From Heterobilharzia americana (lineage: Eukaryota; Platyhelminthes; Trematoda; Strigeidida; Schistosomatidae), in contig OX104127.1 of the NCBI GenBank assembly GCA_944470555.2, positions 50,644,934 through 50,708,933 of the forward strand: a DNA stretch of 64,000 bases, given 5' to 3'. A program made the position numbers and the translations under genes. How positions within the stretch are numbered: position 1 is the first letter of the stretch; each line of letters starts with the position of its first letter. Shown piece by piece: positions 10,546-24,260 of the stretch. The notes under the pieces were generated by a model, which searched no databases, was not told where the DNA came from, and saw only the letters and a program-made list of their open reading frames with translations.

Positions 10546-11335
10546 GAAAACCACTTGAATATAACTTAAAATCTATGCTGAAAACGAATTCCCGTACTTA
10601 TTCATAAATCAAACGAGTGAAAACATTATCCTTTTCAGATATGTGTACAATTGTGGTTTTTATAGGAAGGCATTAAATGAACTAGATAGCATAATGAAAA
10701 TATATTCTGGAAAACCATTTTATCATACGAAAAATAAGTTTTGAGAGGAAAGTAGAAGTGAAAACTAAAAAAGTGAAGGGTTATCCAGTGATAACCTCTC
10801 GGTTAACTCATTACCGTGACCATAACCATTCTAGTTCACTTTTTCTGTTTTGTAAGACTTCTCATCTTCTCAATGGATTTTTATACCTTTAGATCAAATA
10901 GTTCCTTCCTACACTAAAAGTGATATCTACCATTTGAATTCGGTTTTCATTCCTGCACTCAACTTCTGGATCATTTTCCTCATTGTCTGACAATTTCGCA
11001 TTATACAGTACAAAAGGAGTGATGGATTATATTCCATTTTGATTAGTTAGGAATAAAATTGTGAATCTATTCATAAGGACATTGCAGGAAGCCACCAGTT
11101 CGGTTTATTCATTGACAGATATTTATCTTCCCATGGCTTCATTCTGTCAATACATTACAGAGATTAAAACTGATTAGGAAACTTAATTATGAGAAGTTTC
11201 AAATGAAGACCATGTATCTATCCCAGGAAATATGACACTCATTAGTGCCATCAAGTGACAACATATTGACGTCATCAGTAGACCAGATATCCTAACGGAG
11301 AAGGTAGTACTAGCATCAACATCAGGTTAAGCGAC

Positions 11336-11337
<2 letters not shown>

Positions 11338-11367
<30 letters not shown>
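11338..11367 (+). repeat. (CAT)10 microsatellite
   Basis: Ten CAT units are followed by GATCAAGATC. The mirror position in the right arm (19,706-19,747) has fourteen ATG units, the only clear length difference between the arms apart from their innermost ends. Confidence 0.95.
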
Positions 11368-11404
11368 GATCAAGATCAACATAAGACTAGGCATTACCGC
11401 TTAA

Positions 11405-11720
11405 CAGTCCAAATTGCCACACCTTATATCAGCACTTCGAGTGATAGATCAATAAAATGGAAGACGAAGAACGAAGGAAAATCGGTCAGAAGGAGTAGGA
11501 GTAGGAGCGGAAAGTTGTGAAAGAGAGGAAGAAACAATGAGGAGATGATGAGATTCAGTACATCGGTTAAGATGATGACAATATCTGCATACATCTATGC
11601 CAGAGATATCGGTTCTGAGCCATATCATCTTGAGTCTCCAATCACTGGTTTCTCTTGTCTCACTGACCCCAAATAGCTAGTCTGCATCGCCCCACATGGC
11701 TCAAACGAACAGTCAAGAGC
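11405..11720 (+). repeat. Dispersed repeat, copy related to 38.0 and 49.7 kb
   Basis: The start GTCCAAATTGCCACACC, the phrase TATATCAGCAC, a purine-rich middle and the phrase CATATCATCTTGAGTCTC recur in the same order at 49,676-49,905 (+) and, reversed, at 37,975-38,290. At 38.3 kb this sequence directly follows a Gag-like reading frame, so it may be non-coding sequence of an LTR-type retroelement. That link is inferred. Confidence 0.55.
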
Positions 11721-14333
11721 TTCATGCATTGGTGCCATATCCTAGTCTAGCCACCCCAAGCCTTATTCAAGCCTAAACCAACTTCGGTCAACATTGTGAG
11801 ATGAGGCAGACGATAGTTCAGCATAAGCAACACATGTCCCACACAATTCTGTCAATGAAGGTTCCCAATCACAACTGCTGTCCTGCTTCTCCTCCCAAAA
11901 TATATACACCTAACTTCTGCGTCACTCACGTGGTGATACCACAAAAGTGCGTCTTCTTCTTGCACACTCGACTCTGAGAATTCCATCACATATTCTACTG
12001 ATAAGAACATCTGGGAACATGATTTCGTAACATCACTGGTGAAACTTCATCATATAGTGATGGGTCAACATCAACCAGATTCAGGAACTCATATTTTGAT
12101 AAAAACGTAATTAATGAAGACGTGTGAAATGAGAGAAGTCAAAGTTAGTGTTAAGAAATGTCGAAATATATGGTTTATGAGGAAGTTAAAAATCAAGCTT
12201 CAATGGTTTTTATAAATTCGTGTTTAAGTTGCGCTAGAATATCCATTGAAGAGACAAGGTTTTAGCAGTAGATTGGCGTAGAATGTGTGTAAATCATTTG
12301 AGTGATCCTTGCTCTTAACTTGTAGGTTGAAAACGCTTATACAGAATACAATACAAAGTATTTAGTGTGTGGTTTAATTGCATCAGACATATACGTTTTA
12401 GTCTCTTCTGAGAGACAAATGTTTGTTCGTCCTGTTCTCCTTTCAAAGAAACACAATACCTGCAGTGTTTATTATACTACTCTTCAAAGAGACCTATTCG
12501 TGTTTAATATAAAATTTGAACTATTTGTTGTAAACATTTCTTGTAACCTAGGTGAGTGGCTTGGAGATTCGCAAGTAACGTGATACACAAAACTTTATTC
12601 AGAGTTATGTAGCACTGCGCAATATCTGGTGACAGCTGACAGTTGAATGGTAGTTATTGTGGAAAATCAAAATTCATTTATTGTCAAAGATGTGGGAGCA
12701 TAGCCATCAAGCTGTCAGCATATACGTAGAATGCTACATCTTGCTTCACATGCCAGGAGTTAATAGGTACAACATCATATAGGACCATCCGTTGCTACCT
12801 GGTCTCTTAATATCCAGTGGAGAAGTTTTCCATTGATCCATGGAGCTGAGTCAAAATTGAAATTCCAATAAATACACACATGTTTGTGCAAACAGGCAGG
12901 ATCAGCCGCTGTGTGGCTCACAGCCCACTACATTGCCTTCTTCTCTCTCATTACTACCACATATTTGTCACCCCGACGAAACACGTTTCTCCTCAATGCA
13001 GAAATGTTTCACTTCAAAAACCTCACTCGGTACACATTAAATCTGATACAAAGGATGTGATGCACAGTCAGTGCACAGCAGTTGACAGCTCAACCTGTTA
13101 ACATATAGTGATAGATTTGTGTGCATAGTACACCATCCTCTATGCCAACTAAAATCGTCGCTACTACCTATCTGAATAACTACTATAACTCAATAGCATT
13201 TTGTGCGTGCTAGAACTAGTTGGAGTACTAAAATATTGTATCTCAGTTTGCCCAACAGATTTAAGTGGTAGACAAGATTTGTAGCTTAGAGTGTAACAGA
13301 TAAATGATCGGTGTCGTTGAGTGCTTCATCACTAAGATAGAAGACTTTGTCATGAAGTCTTGTTTATCGACGCAGATTCTGCAGCCAGTCAATCTTCTAA
13401 ACGCTGATAGTCATTGTCAAAACCCGTCAGTCCCACAGTTACAACCATCGGTTGTCTGAAATGCGATAATGCTCAAAACATAAAATTTGCGTGTCAATTT
13501 CAGAAGACTTTCCGAAAGAATGAGATTTCAGTGTAGTGGTGTTGATTTTTATAACGATTTCAAAATGCGATGGATACTACTTAATGTATGAGAGCATGGA
13601 AGACATGAGATGTTACTAGCAAAAAATGCTCGAGTGAAATTGTTTGTCATCGCCGTCTTTCCCAGACTCCAGGATTATAATCCCACAAATCTTATCGTAA
13701 ACAGAAAGTCTCAGGCATAAACTAAATTATTTCATTGCTGTAGTCTCTTATCAATTGCAAATCACTTCAAAATTTGTGTGGTTTCGCTGCGATTCTGTAA
13801 CATAAAACTGCTGTTTTGAAAATATTTTCCGTCTTCACTGTTTACTGATGACCTTCAAAGTATGTTGTGGTCAGTGGAATTCCACTTCCCTCCTGTTTCT
13901 GATCTCAAAACATAGAAATTGTAAATTCTGGTTTTATTACTGCTTAACATACTACCAGTGCTACAAATAATCCTCCTTCTTCTATTACTACTACTGTAGA
14001 AAACGTGAAGGTGGAGACGAAAGGAAGCGATGCTTATTGATGACATCTAGTACAATAGTCATCAAATATTGTACACTTTCCACCCTCCATTTGCAGAATG
14101 TGCTTCATTTCCTCTTCTGACTCCACCTTGATTTTCCCTTCACACGCCCACATTGTCTCTTGCATTTGTCTGGGCAGAATCTTCACCCATTGCTCGTAAT
14201 TTCTTATGATTCCTGCCACACTCTCAACATATGCTACTTATACACATTCGAATCAGCAGCACGCACTGCATTACTAATAATACTATTACTACCATCACTA
14301 CTACTGCAGATTTAAGCAGCACACCATCAAGCA

Positions 14334-16718
14334 ACTGAGCTCAACTTGCAATATTCTGCCCATTTATTTCATAACTTAGCTACATAGTCTTAAAGCGTGA
14401 AGTCCCTCAATGTTTACCTTACTTCTCCTGACGTTCGTCTCATTCCAGAAACTACCATTGAATTATGCACATGATGGCGATAATTTATTGCCACTTATCA
14501 ACCTTCTTTGAATTTGCAGTTATGAATGACTTTCACTCGATGATTATTTCTATTCATCATAGCTACTTACTGATATTCTGTTTTCTCTCAGTGAACTGAA
14601 GTAGTTGTGTAAATGGTAAAAACAAGAAATAATATTAGAATTAAAACAAATAAAATTTCCACTGGAACTACATATCTTGATATCATAGATTGTTCGTCGT
14701 TGACATTATACAACCAAAATAAAATGAATTTCTTTTATCCAGCCCCCATTATTGTTCTTGCTCTCTTCAAATTCATAAAACGTAATAAGGGTGTGTGCAA
14801 TATAGGAATTAATTGAAAAATGCACCCATATGACCTTTCAGTATGTTCAGTTCTCATTGAAATGTGAATTTTCAAATAAAGTTTCTACAGATCATTCATA
14901 TGTTTTCACTCAGAAAGTTATATCTGGTGAGTTTTTTCCACCTACCTGATGAAGAAGCGTAATTTAATGAATTTGGAAACTAGAAACTTATAAGCGTAGA
15001 TTTTGTTTTATTAACTAGGCGGTCATTTAGTAGACCAAGAGAAAATTCAAGTGTACTGCGTTAAACTAGTTCACATTTATGTTCAGATTCAATAAACGTA
15101 ACACTTGAAATCCACTACATAAATAATCTAAAAGCTATTCATAAATAATGTTTTAAATAAATTAAAAGATCAGGTCATTGAATGAATCAATTCATATAAC
15201 CACGTACAGCTGTTATATATCATGAATATAATTTCGTTGATCGATTATATTAGTTGTTCTGTACGTTAGAAGCTGAGAAATTATATTTAGATGAACTGAG
15301 TAGACTAATTAGCATGTTTGGACAAGAGAACGGTGGTATTTTCATGATTCCAGTCAGTAGTTTACACCAAGAGGTAAGAACCTAAACTTCATGGTTGCTG
15401 GTGCAGAACACTCTTACTCATCCATGCACTCATCTTTTTTCAGGAAGCTGGACTCACACTGTATGACTATCTGAATAGATTCGTACTAAGCCTGACAGAA
15501 GACATAAGTCTTACCAACTAGTTTATAGTGATTATTTATAGTAGTATTTCATGGAAAACTGAAAGAGTTTGCTACAAAAAATTCATTAATCACAGACAAC
15601 ACTATGCTATGCACTCCACTGAGACATTTTTAAACTTATCTGACCTTAGACATTGAGTTGCTTTCGAAACGTTGTCGTCCAGTAGACAATTCTTTTCACG
15701 GGATTGCATATCCAGTTAGGAGGCTAGAACGGAAATAAACAGCACAGTACTAGCGATGCTTCTTTTATACTGAAACTATATTCTCTCACAAAAACTGCTT
15801 TATAATAAATAGCCAAGGCGATGATACAGTAACTGGGTGACAGGAAAGTCGAGCACAAAGCCTGATATGCACAGAAAATGAATACATTCCGATGAAACAT
15901 TGTTGTATGCATCATTGGATGTATAGAAACCCCTGTTTGCCGTTGAAAAATGCTGAAATACATCGGAATAAGTAACTAGAAGAAAAATCAATAATGCATA
16001 TTTCGTCTTATTTATGTAGCCATCGCTCAGTGAGTGGCTGTCGTAACTCACCAGCCTGACGGATAATGCTGTGGTGCTTAAAGAGTTTGAGTCTGGATGA
16101 GGACAACAGTCGCCGGGGAGCAGATACTTCCTAATGGTGAGTTCAACATATGAATAACGCATATCACGGATTCCACTGCTAGCTGTTATCCATCGTCAGT
16201 TGCAAAATGAAGTGACCAACATTATAGAGGCGTATGCACAGAATTTCATCAAACAATAATGCTTAATAAATTTGATCTAATCACTGGCTGGAACCGAAAA
16301 GCCATAACAACAGCATATTTGAGTTTCAGTTCAGAAGTAAGCCATTGACAAAGCATGTTTTCGATTTTAGCACTTTCATTTATATGTAGTGTAATTTAAA
16401 CCTAAGGAAATACTAATTTTCTAAGATTTACTTCCAAAGTCTCTTCATTAAATCATATGACTTTGTTTGGATTTATGAAAAATGTTACAATTTTAAATCT
16501 ATTTTGCGAATCTGTTACATAAGAAGGTTATTAAAAGGTGATTTTTTGTGTACCAATTAGTTGATGAGAGACGTTAAATGTCCTCTGCTTCACTTAGTAT
16601 ATTGTTCGTACTGACTATGAGTTATGTTTTGCAGAGAGAATTAAATTCTCATCCAGGAATCTGGAAGTGATATATGGTTTAGATTATGATGGATAACTGG
16701 TTGGCGTTATCGAGGAAC
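14334..16718. other. Spacer of inverted repeat 1 (2.4 kb)
   Basis: The spacer is single-copy in this window. The only structure I noticed is a degraded tRNA-like B box (AGAGTTTGAGTCTGG) around 16,083-16,098, preceded by a possible A-box-like stretch at 16,055-16,075, which may be an old SINE on the plus strand. The minus-strand open frame across 15,800-16,162 includes that region and has no recognisable family, so I do not call it a gene. Confidence 0.5.
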
Positions 16719-19705
16719 TGATGCTTGATGGTGTGCTGCATAAATCTGCAGTAGTAGTGATAGTAGTAGTAGTATTAGTAGTGGTATTATTGGTAGTAGT
16801 AGTGCAGTGGGCGCTGCTGATTCGAATGTGTATAAGTAGCATATGTTGAGAGTGTGGCAGGAATCATATGAAATTAAGAGCAATGGGTGAAGATTCTGCC
16901 CAGACAAACGCAAGAGACAATGTGGGCGTGTGAAGGGAAAATCAAGGTGGAGTCAGAAGAGGAAATGAAGCACATTCTGCAAATGGAGGGTGGAAAGTGT
17001 ACAATATTTGATGACTATTGTACTAGATGTCATCAATAAGCATCGCTTCCTTTCGTCTCCACCTTCACGTTTTCTACAGTAGTAGTAATAGAAGAAGGAG
17101 GATTATTTGTAGCACTGGTAGTATGTTAAGCAGTAATAAAACCAGAATTTACAATTTCTATGTTTTGAGATCAGAAACAGGAGGGAAGTGGAATTCCACT
17201 GACCACAACATACTTTGAAGGTCATCAGTAAACAGTGAAGACGGAAAATATTTTCAAAACAGCAGTTTTATGTTACAGAATCGCAGCGAAACCACACAAA
17301 TTTTGAAGTGATTTGCAATTGATAAGAGACTACAGCAATGAAATAATTTAGTTTATGCCTGAGACTTTCTGTTTACGATAAGATTTGTGGGATTATAATC
17401 CTGGAGTCTGGGAAAGACGGCGATGACAAACAATTTCACTCGAGCATTTTTTGCTAGTAACATCTCATGTCTTCCATGCTCTCATACATTAAGTAGTATC
17501 CATCGCATTTTGAAATCGTTATAAAAATCAACACCACTACACTGAAATCTCATTCTTTCGGAAAGTCTTCTGAAATTGACACGCAAATTTTATGTTTTGA
17601 GCATTATCGCATTTCAGACAACCGATGGTTGTAACTGTGGGACTGACGGGTTTTGACAATGACTATCAGCGTTTAGAAGATTGACTGGCTGCAGAATCTG
17701 CGTCGATAAACAAGACTTCATGACAAAGTCTTCTATCTTAGTGATGAAGCACTCAACGACACCGATCATTTATCTGTTACACTCTAAGCTACAAATCTTG
17801 TCTACCACTTAAATCTGTTGGGCAAACTGAGATACAATATTTTAGTACTCCAACTAGTTCTAGCACGCACAAAATGCTATTGAGTTATAGTAGTTATTCA
17901 GATAGGTAGTAGCGACGATTTTAGTTGGCATAGAGGATGGTGTACTATGCACACAAATCTATCACTATATGTTAACAGGTTGAGCTGTCAACTGCTGTGC
18001 ACTGACTGTGCATCACATCCTTTGTATCAGATTTAATGTGTACCGAGTGAGGTTTTTGAAGTGAAACATTTCTGCATTGAGGAGAAACGTGTTTCGTCGG
18101 GGTGACAAATATGTGGTAGTAATGAGAGAGAAGAAGGCAATGTAGTGGGCTGTGAGCCACACAGCGGCTGATCCTGCCTGTTTGCACAAACATGTGTGTA
18201 TTTATTGGAATTTCAATTTTGACTCAGCTCCATGGATCAATGGAAAACTTCTCCACTGGATATTAAGAGACCAGGTAGCAACGGATGGTCCTATATGATG
18301 TTGTACCTATTAACTCCTGGCATGTGAAGCAAGATGTAGCATTCTACGTATATGCTGACAGCTTGATGGCTATGCTCCCACATCTTTGACAATAAATGAA
18401 TTTTGATTTTCCACAATAACTACCATTCAACTGTCAGCTGTCACCAGATATTGCGCAGTGCTACATAACTCTGAATAAAGTTTTGTGTATCACGTTACTT
18501 GCGAATCTCCAAGCCACTCACCTAGGTTACAAGAAATGTTTACAACAAATAGTTCAAATTTTATATTAAACACGAATAGGTCTCTTTGAAGAGTAGTATA
18601 ATAAACACTGCAGGTATTGTGTTTCTTTGAAAGGAGAACAGGACGAACAAACATTTGTCTCTCAGAAGAGACTAAAACCTATATGTCTGATGCAATTAAA
18701 CCACACACTAAATACTTTGTATTGTATTCTGTATAAGCGTTTTCAACCTACAAGTTAAGAGCGAGGATCACTCAAATGATTTACACACATTCTACGCCAA
18801 TCTACTGCTAAAACCTTGTCTCTTCAATGGATATTCTAGCGCAACTTAAACACGAATTTATAAAAACCATTGAAGCTTGATTTTTAACTTCCTCATAAAC
18901 CATATATTTCGACATTTCTTAACACTAACTTTGACTTCTCTCATTTCACACGTCTTCATTAATTACGTTTTTATCAAAATATGAGTTCCTGAATCTGGTT
19001 GATGTTGACCCATCACTATATGATGAAGTTTCACCAGTGATGTTACGAAATCATGTTCCCAGATGTTCTTATCAGTAGAATATGTGATGGAATTCTCAGA
19101 GTCGAGTGTGCAAGAAGAAGACGCACTTTTGTGGTATCACCACGTGAGTGACGCAGAAGTTAGGTGTACATATTTTGGGAGGAGAAGCAGGACAGTAGTT
19201 GTGATTGGGAACCTTCATTGACGGAGTTGTGTGGGACATGTGTTGCTTATGCTGAACTATCGTCTGCCTCATCTCACAATGTTGGCCGAAGTTGGTTTAG
19301 GCTTGAATAAGGCTTGGGGTGGCTAGACTAGGATATGGCACCAATGCATGAAGCTCTTGACTGTTCGTTTGAGCCATGTGGGGCGATGCAGACTAGCTAT
19401 TTGGGGTCAGTGAGACAAGAGAAACCAGTGATTGGAGACTCAAGATGATATGGCTCAGAACCGATATCTCCGGCATAGATGTATGCAGATATTGTCATCA
19501 TCTTAACCGATGTACTGAATCTCATCATCTCCTCATTGTTTCATCCTCTCTTTCACAACTTTCCGCTCCTACTCCTACTCCTTCTGACCGATTTTCCTTC
19601 GTTCTTCGTCTTCCATTTTATTGATCTATCACTCGAAGTGCTGATATAAGGTGTGGCAATTTGGATTGTTAAGCGGTAATGCCTAGTCTTATGTTGATCT
19701 TGATC

Positions 19706-19747
<42 letters not shown>
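19706..19747 (+). repeat. (ATG)14 microsatellite
   Basis: Fourteen ATG units are present, the reverse complement of the (CAT)10 tract in the left arm and four units longer. Confidence 0.95.
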
Positions 19748-19749
<2 letters not shown>

Positions 19750-20539
19750 GTCGCTTAACCTGATGTTGATGCTAGTACTACCTTCTCCGTTAGGATATCT
19801 GGTCTACTGATGACGTCAATATGTTGTCACTTGATGGCACTAATGAGTGTCATATTTCCTGGGATAGATACATGGTCTTCATTTGAAACTTCTCATAATT
19901 AAGTTTCCTAATCAGTTTTAATCTCTGTAATGTATTGACAGAATGAAGCCATGGGAAGATAAATATCTGTCAATGAATAAACCGAACTGGTGGCTTCCTG
20001 CAATGTTCTTATGAATAGATTCACAATCTTATTTCTAACTAATCAAAATGGAATATAATCCATCACTCCTTTTGTACTGTATAATGCAAAATTGTCAGAC
20101 AATGAGGAAAATGATCCAGAAGTTGAGTGCAGAAATGAAAACCGAATTCAAATGGTAGATATCACTTTTAGTGTAGGAAGGAACTATTTGATCTAAAGGT
20201 ATAAAAATCCATTGAGAAGATGAAAAGTCTTACAAAACAGAAAAAGTAAACTAGAATGGTTATGGTCACGGTAATGAGTTAACCGAGAGGTTATCACTGG
20301 ATAACCCTTCACTTTTTTAGTTTTCACTTCTACTTTCCTCTCAAAACTTATTTTTCGTATGATAAAATGGTTTTCCAGAATATATTTTCACTATGTTATC
20401 TAGTTCATTTAATGCCTTCCTATAAAAACTACAATTGTACACATATCTGAAAAGGATAATGTTTTCACGTGTTTGATTTATGAATAAGTACGGGAATTCG
20501 TTTTCAGCATAGATTTTAAGTTATATTCAAGTGGTTTTC

Positions 20540-20649
20540 ACTTTCAAGTTGATATCGACCACAGACTGACATTAATCAGAGAACGAGTTAAAACCCGTGG
20601 GAAGAATACAGATGCCTCGTCCTAGTCTTGGACTCCTCAGCAATGCGTA
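20540..20649 (-). mobile_element. Hammerhead SINE tail at the outer end of the right arm
   Basis: This is the mirror of 10,436-10,545, with the same CTGAGGA core, paired stem II and the same GAA-to-GAG change. The shared defect shows that it was copied with the arm and is not a separate insertion. Confidence 0.72.
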
Positions 20650-21650
20650 CCTAAAATCTCACCATGAAACTTAGCACCTCACCAGTTCTCCTCAGTTATC
20701 AGTGGTTTTTCAACTGTTGTCATTCCATAACGAATGCCAACTTGAAGTCCGTAATTGCTCAGAAACCTCCGAACCTAAAGATGCGCTTTTCTAACCAGTT
20801 GTGTTTAAATGCTATTTACCTAAGTTTATTATTATCGTGGAAATTTTGTTGCCTAAATGTTTGCTAGTTACTAAGTAATTAAACAGAAACCAGATAATTT
20901 CAAGGCTTACTGACATGAAAAAATTTGCTCACCGTAGCTTAACAGGTCAATTTTATTTATTTCTTTAAGGATAACAATTTCATCAATTAATTAGTATCCT
21001 GAAATTCTAAGTAATAACCTCATTTGTGTTAAAATTAGAATTAAACTTCAAAAAGTAAGTGAATGAAACAAATGCATATTCTTCTTATCTCAATATTTAT
21101 TACCAACTTAATGTTAAATTATTCAAGGTTTTATTAAAACTGATTTCATTCTTCAGGATACTCGTCTGTTTTACTTGTTTCAGGTTATCAAAACGTAACC
21201 ATGCCTACAAAGAATTGAAAAAAGTATTCAACAGTTTCTATTGGCAACTGATATCAATAGTAAATACATTGTAGTCCCTTAAAATAAAATTAAAATAATG
21301 AAGAGTAAAAATACATTTATTTACATTTATTATTATCATTATTACTGTATGTCAATTTATAGACCAATCACAATGGTATCGTTGTTGAGGAATTGCTTTT
21401 TGCTAAGTGTCACTGCTGTGAAGATTATTCCTGGAAGGTATGACCTTAGTAAATGAGGCGTTTGAAATACCGTGATGAATTTTCGTATTTTTGGTGGATT
21501 AAATTTCTTGACATCTGAATGATGTTATGAGTTTTGTCCTTGAGTATAATGAACCTCTGCCTTAGAAACACTTTTACATCTTTTTAGCGGACTTTTGAAG
21601 AAAAGACTCGCTGAATATTGTAGAAACATCTTAAATTATCAGTAAATACC
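20650..21650. other. AT-rich stretch, nothing recognised
   Basis: No coding block or repeat family was recognised. The region from 21,290 to 21,350 is a low-complexity A/T tract. Confidence 0.35.
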
Positions 21651-21651
21651 A

Positions 21652-21985
21652 CGTTGGTGTCCATTATGAACTGAGATCATTTGGAGTGACACTGGAAGCC
21701 TAGGAGCACTGGGCAGCTGTTTCTTTCTAGTATGATACTCCTCAGAAGTGTGCACTCATGAACTCACACCGCTAAGGATCGAACCCAGAACCTTCAGGTT
21801 CCATGGCCAGCATGTCACAATTGATCTGCTGGGTTGGAATCCAGTGGTTCATATATCAACCTTCTGTCAGTTCACGACGTAGCGCGACTTCCATCCAGTG
21901 CCGTCGTAGAGTAACTGTCCTCATGTCTGACTTGGTTGGCGCCACTCGTCACGACTTGTCAATGGAACTTCAGGAATCAGTACTC
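21652..21985 (-). mobile_element. Near full-length hammerhead SINE with decayed ribozyme
   Basis: On the minus strand the element runs from a head region (GTCGCGCTACGTCGTGAACTG) through an A-box region, a B box GGGTTCGATCC and a hammerhead at about 21,705-21,760. The ribozyme keeps CTGAGGA, GAAA and most of the stem III palindrome (ACAGCTGC), but stem II is broken (GTAT facing AGAA). The tail ends at about 21,655. The length of about 330 bp and the head region make it a good reference for the complete element. Confidence 0.78.
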
Positions 21986-21989
21986 GGAG

Positions 21990-23190
21990 CTAGTCACCAA
22001 TAAGCTCCAGTAAATACTCAGTTAAATTAAAGGAAAATTGTCTTATTTGCACTTGTATTGTGTAATCTTACGATAGTGCACGTTTTTCTTTAGTCAGTCA
22101 CTGGACGGCAATCAATGTCATCTATTTAGTGGTCGATTCGTGTAAAACATCGACTCCTTAATTTTGTTGGCAATAAGTGACAGACAGCTCACTGGAACAA
22201 GTTGTCAGCGAAGATCCATAAGTTGAGGTAATTCTTTTGACAACCTTGTGTCACTGTATAGCATTTTACTGCCTAGTCATTAAGATTCAATTATTTAGTA
22301 ACTTTCCAGTATAGTAATGGAATAGTTGATTAAAACAAATGAAATTAGGATTACTAATTTGACGCATCTTGCAAAGACCTAAATTTATTGGCAACTTATT
22401 AGCATTAATACACTGCTGTTGAGGCAAGGTTATAGTTAACCTTCTTCAATTCTTTGTGAAGCAATTATTGATCTTCCAAGAAAACGTGAACGCCAGCTGA
22501 TAGATGTTGAAGCTACCCACAGGATTTCAAGTAGAATAGTGAAATTCAAGATACAAATTGCACGAAAAATGTTTGATAGTAAGTAAGGCGGTTGTTATTA
22601 ATAAAACACAGTTAAAAATCCACATAAACCACAAAACATCCGACTGAACAACTACTGTAGTTTCGTTTAATAAACAACAAGTAAGTATTTTAAACTTGCG
22701 TTTACTTTTTACTTATGTTATGTTGGCTATGTTCCAACAATAACAATATGAACAGTAATGGCTTTATTCCAAACAAGACTTGTGGTACAGTATGGGATTC
22801 TCAGCATGCAACAAATAATTAAATTCATTTTCTGTACAATATCCTTAAGTGAAGTGATCATTGCATTTGGATAATGTGAATAATATTAGTAATAAAAGCT
22901 AAAATATGAAACAGGCAGATGGCATTACCTTGGCATCTGGTTTGAACTAGTGAATGAAAAGAATATCGAGCGCAATTTTGGTGTCGGTTATTTATTCAGC
23001 CAGTATCAAAATCTGCAATTAGACTTAGTTATCCAAGGAATAGTAATATGGTGCATTTCTATGCATTCATACGTCGACCTCTTACCGCCGTATCGTTTAT
23101 TCTTTATTGTAGTTTAAGCCTTAAAAACGACAGTTTAAAACCATTTTGAAAGTGCGAGAAAGTGCTTAACGTGTTTGGAAGACATCTATA
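21990..23190. other. AT-rich stretch, nothing recognised
   Basis: No feature could be supported in this 1.2 kb. Confidence 0.35.
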
Positions 23191-23192
23191 AG

Positions 23193-24260
23193 ATTATTAT
23201 TATTATTGTCATTATTATTTTTCCCTTCGGTTCCTAGTGGAACATACGGCTTCAGTAGCACATAGCTATTCCACTCTCTTCTTTGCAGTTTATTCAACCT
23301 GGCGCCATGGATGCCCACAAGCTCTCATTTCTCCCTCACACCATCTCCTCCATGTCACCCTCCACGAGGTCCTTCATCTCATCGTTTCCCATTTGGATTC
23401 TACTCGACGGCCTGGCCTGGCCTAGCGCGTGATGTCCCCAATCAGCTTCCTCAGTGGATGCCCAATCCATCTTCACTTTCTTCTGCATATCTGTTGGGCG
23501 ACAGGTTCTCGGTTGGTTCTCCCCCAGGCCAGAGTTTCTTGCTGTTCATTCTTATTATTCTGGCCAACCATCTGATCTTCAGTGTCAGTATGGAGTGAGC
23601 GTAGGCAGCAGCTGTTCATGTATGATGTCTGTGGTTTGTTGGAAGTGCTTCTCGTGACGCGCCAAGTCTCTCAACCATCACATAGAAGCACTGACTTGAC
23701 TGACATTAGTGTTGAAAACCCGGATCTTGTTCACGCTTCTTGCTTAGTGCAATAGATCTCCACACTGATTTCAGAATAATGAAAGCCTGCCTCGCTTTTC
23801 CGATCCTGGTTTTGACATCCCCATCTGTACCACCACCTGTAGTTTAAAGGATACTGCCTGCCTAGGTATTTGTAGGTGAAAGAGACTACTTCGTTTAGGC
23901 TTCTCCAGTTAATGGTGACTGGTATCTCTTTTCGTTGATACTGTTGTTGGTTGGGTATCTTCATCACCTCTGTCTTCTCTACATTTACCTGAAAGAAGTC
24001 CTGTCTTCACTACCTCTTCTGTCAACATGTTGGTTTTTGCCTGTAGATCTTCGAGTTTGTGCAACACTAGACATGAGGTATCATAGGCGAAATCCAAATC
24101 TTCTAGGGTTTTTTCATCGGTCCAGCGTATGCCCGTCTTTTCGCTCCTCACAGTTTGTTGCATGATGCTGTGCAGTCGAGTCAGCCGCAACTGGTGACAG
24201 TAAGTAGCAGCCTTGTCTTACTCCTGTCTTCACTTTAAAGGGGTCACTGAGCTAAATTCA
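23193..24260 (-). mobile_element. RTE/SR2-like LINE, 3' part, decayed
   Basis: The antisense orientation is shown by the ATT-rich tail at 23,193-23,220, which is the element's 3' end, and by minus-strand translation. From the 5' side it shows LEDLDFAYDTSC, where the family expects FADD, so the catalytic motif C is destroyed. Then come LHKLEDLQAKTN and SLNEVVSFTYKYLG, and the C-terminal WIGHPLRKLIGD block. Similarity fades near 24,260, where the 5' truncation lies. The first 826 bases of the window are a very similar copy in the opposite orientation. Confidence 0.8.

Larger units (their letters stand above)
10436..14333 (+). repeat. Left arm of large inverted repeat 1
   Basis: This arm is the reverse complement of 16,719-20,649 over its whole length. 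Paired positions sum to 31,073 from about 11,400 inward to 14,220 and to 31,085 outward of the CAT microsatellite. The 12-base shift equals the four extra trinucleotides in the right arm, so other indels are nearly absent there. Only scattered substitutions were seen by eye. The innermost 60-100 bases differ more, in an ACT/AGT-rich stretch. The arm contains a decayed hammerhead SINE tail at its outer end, a microsatellite, a dispersed repeat related to 38.0 and 49.7 kb, and a segment related to 38.75-38.96 kb. No coding gene was recognised. Confidence 0.93.
16719..20649 (-). repeat. Right arm of large inverted repeat 1
   Basis: This is the reverse complement of 10,436-14,333. The outer end falls inside GGTACGCATTGCTGAGGAG (minus strand), where similarity to the left flank stops at TACGCA. 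Contents mirror the left arm: a segment related to 38.75-38.96 kb at its inner end, the dispersed repeat at about 19,353-19,668, the ATG microsatellite, and the hammerhead SINE tail at the outer end. Flanking DNA beyond 20,650 does not match the left flank. Confidence 0.93.

Noticed and set aside
11338..11367. A histidine-rich coding tract from the CAT repeat.
   Set aside because: It is a length-variable microsatellite (10 against 14 units between arms) with no open frame of useful length around it.
15800..16162. A 120-codon minus-strand frame in the spacer of inverted repeat 1.
   Set aside because: Part of it runs antisense through a likely tRNA-derived remnant, and the rest has no family resemblance.
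1..24040. A 24 kb palindrome implied by LINE copies at 1-828 and 23.2-24.0 kb.
   Set aside because: Similarity stops at the element's 3' tail on both sides and the flanks differ. These are dispersed copies.
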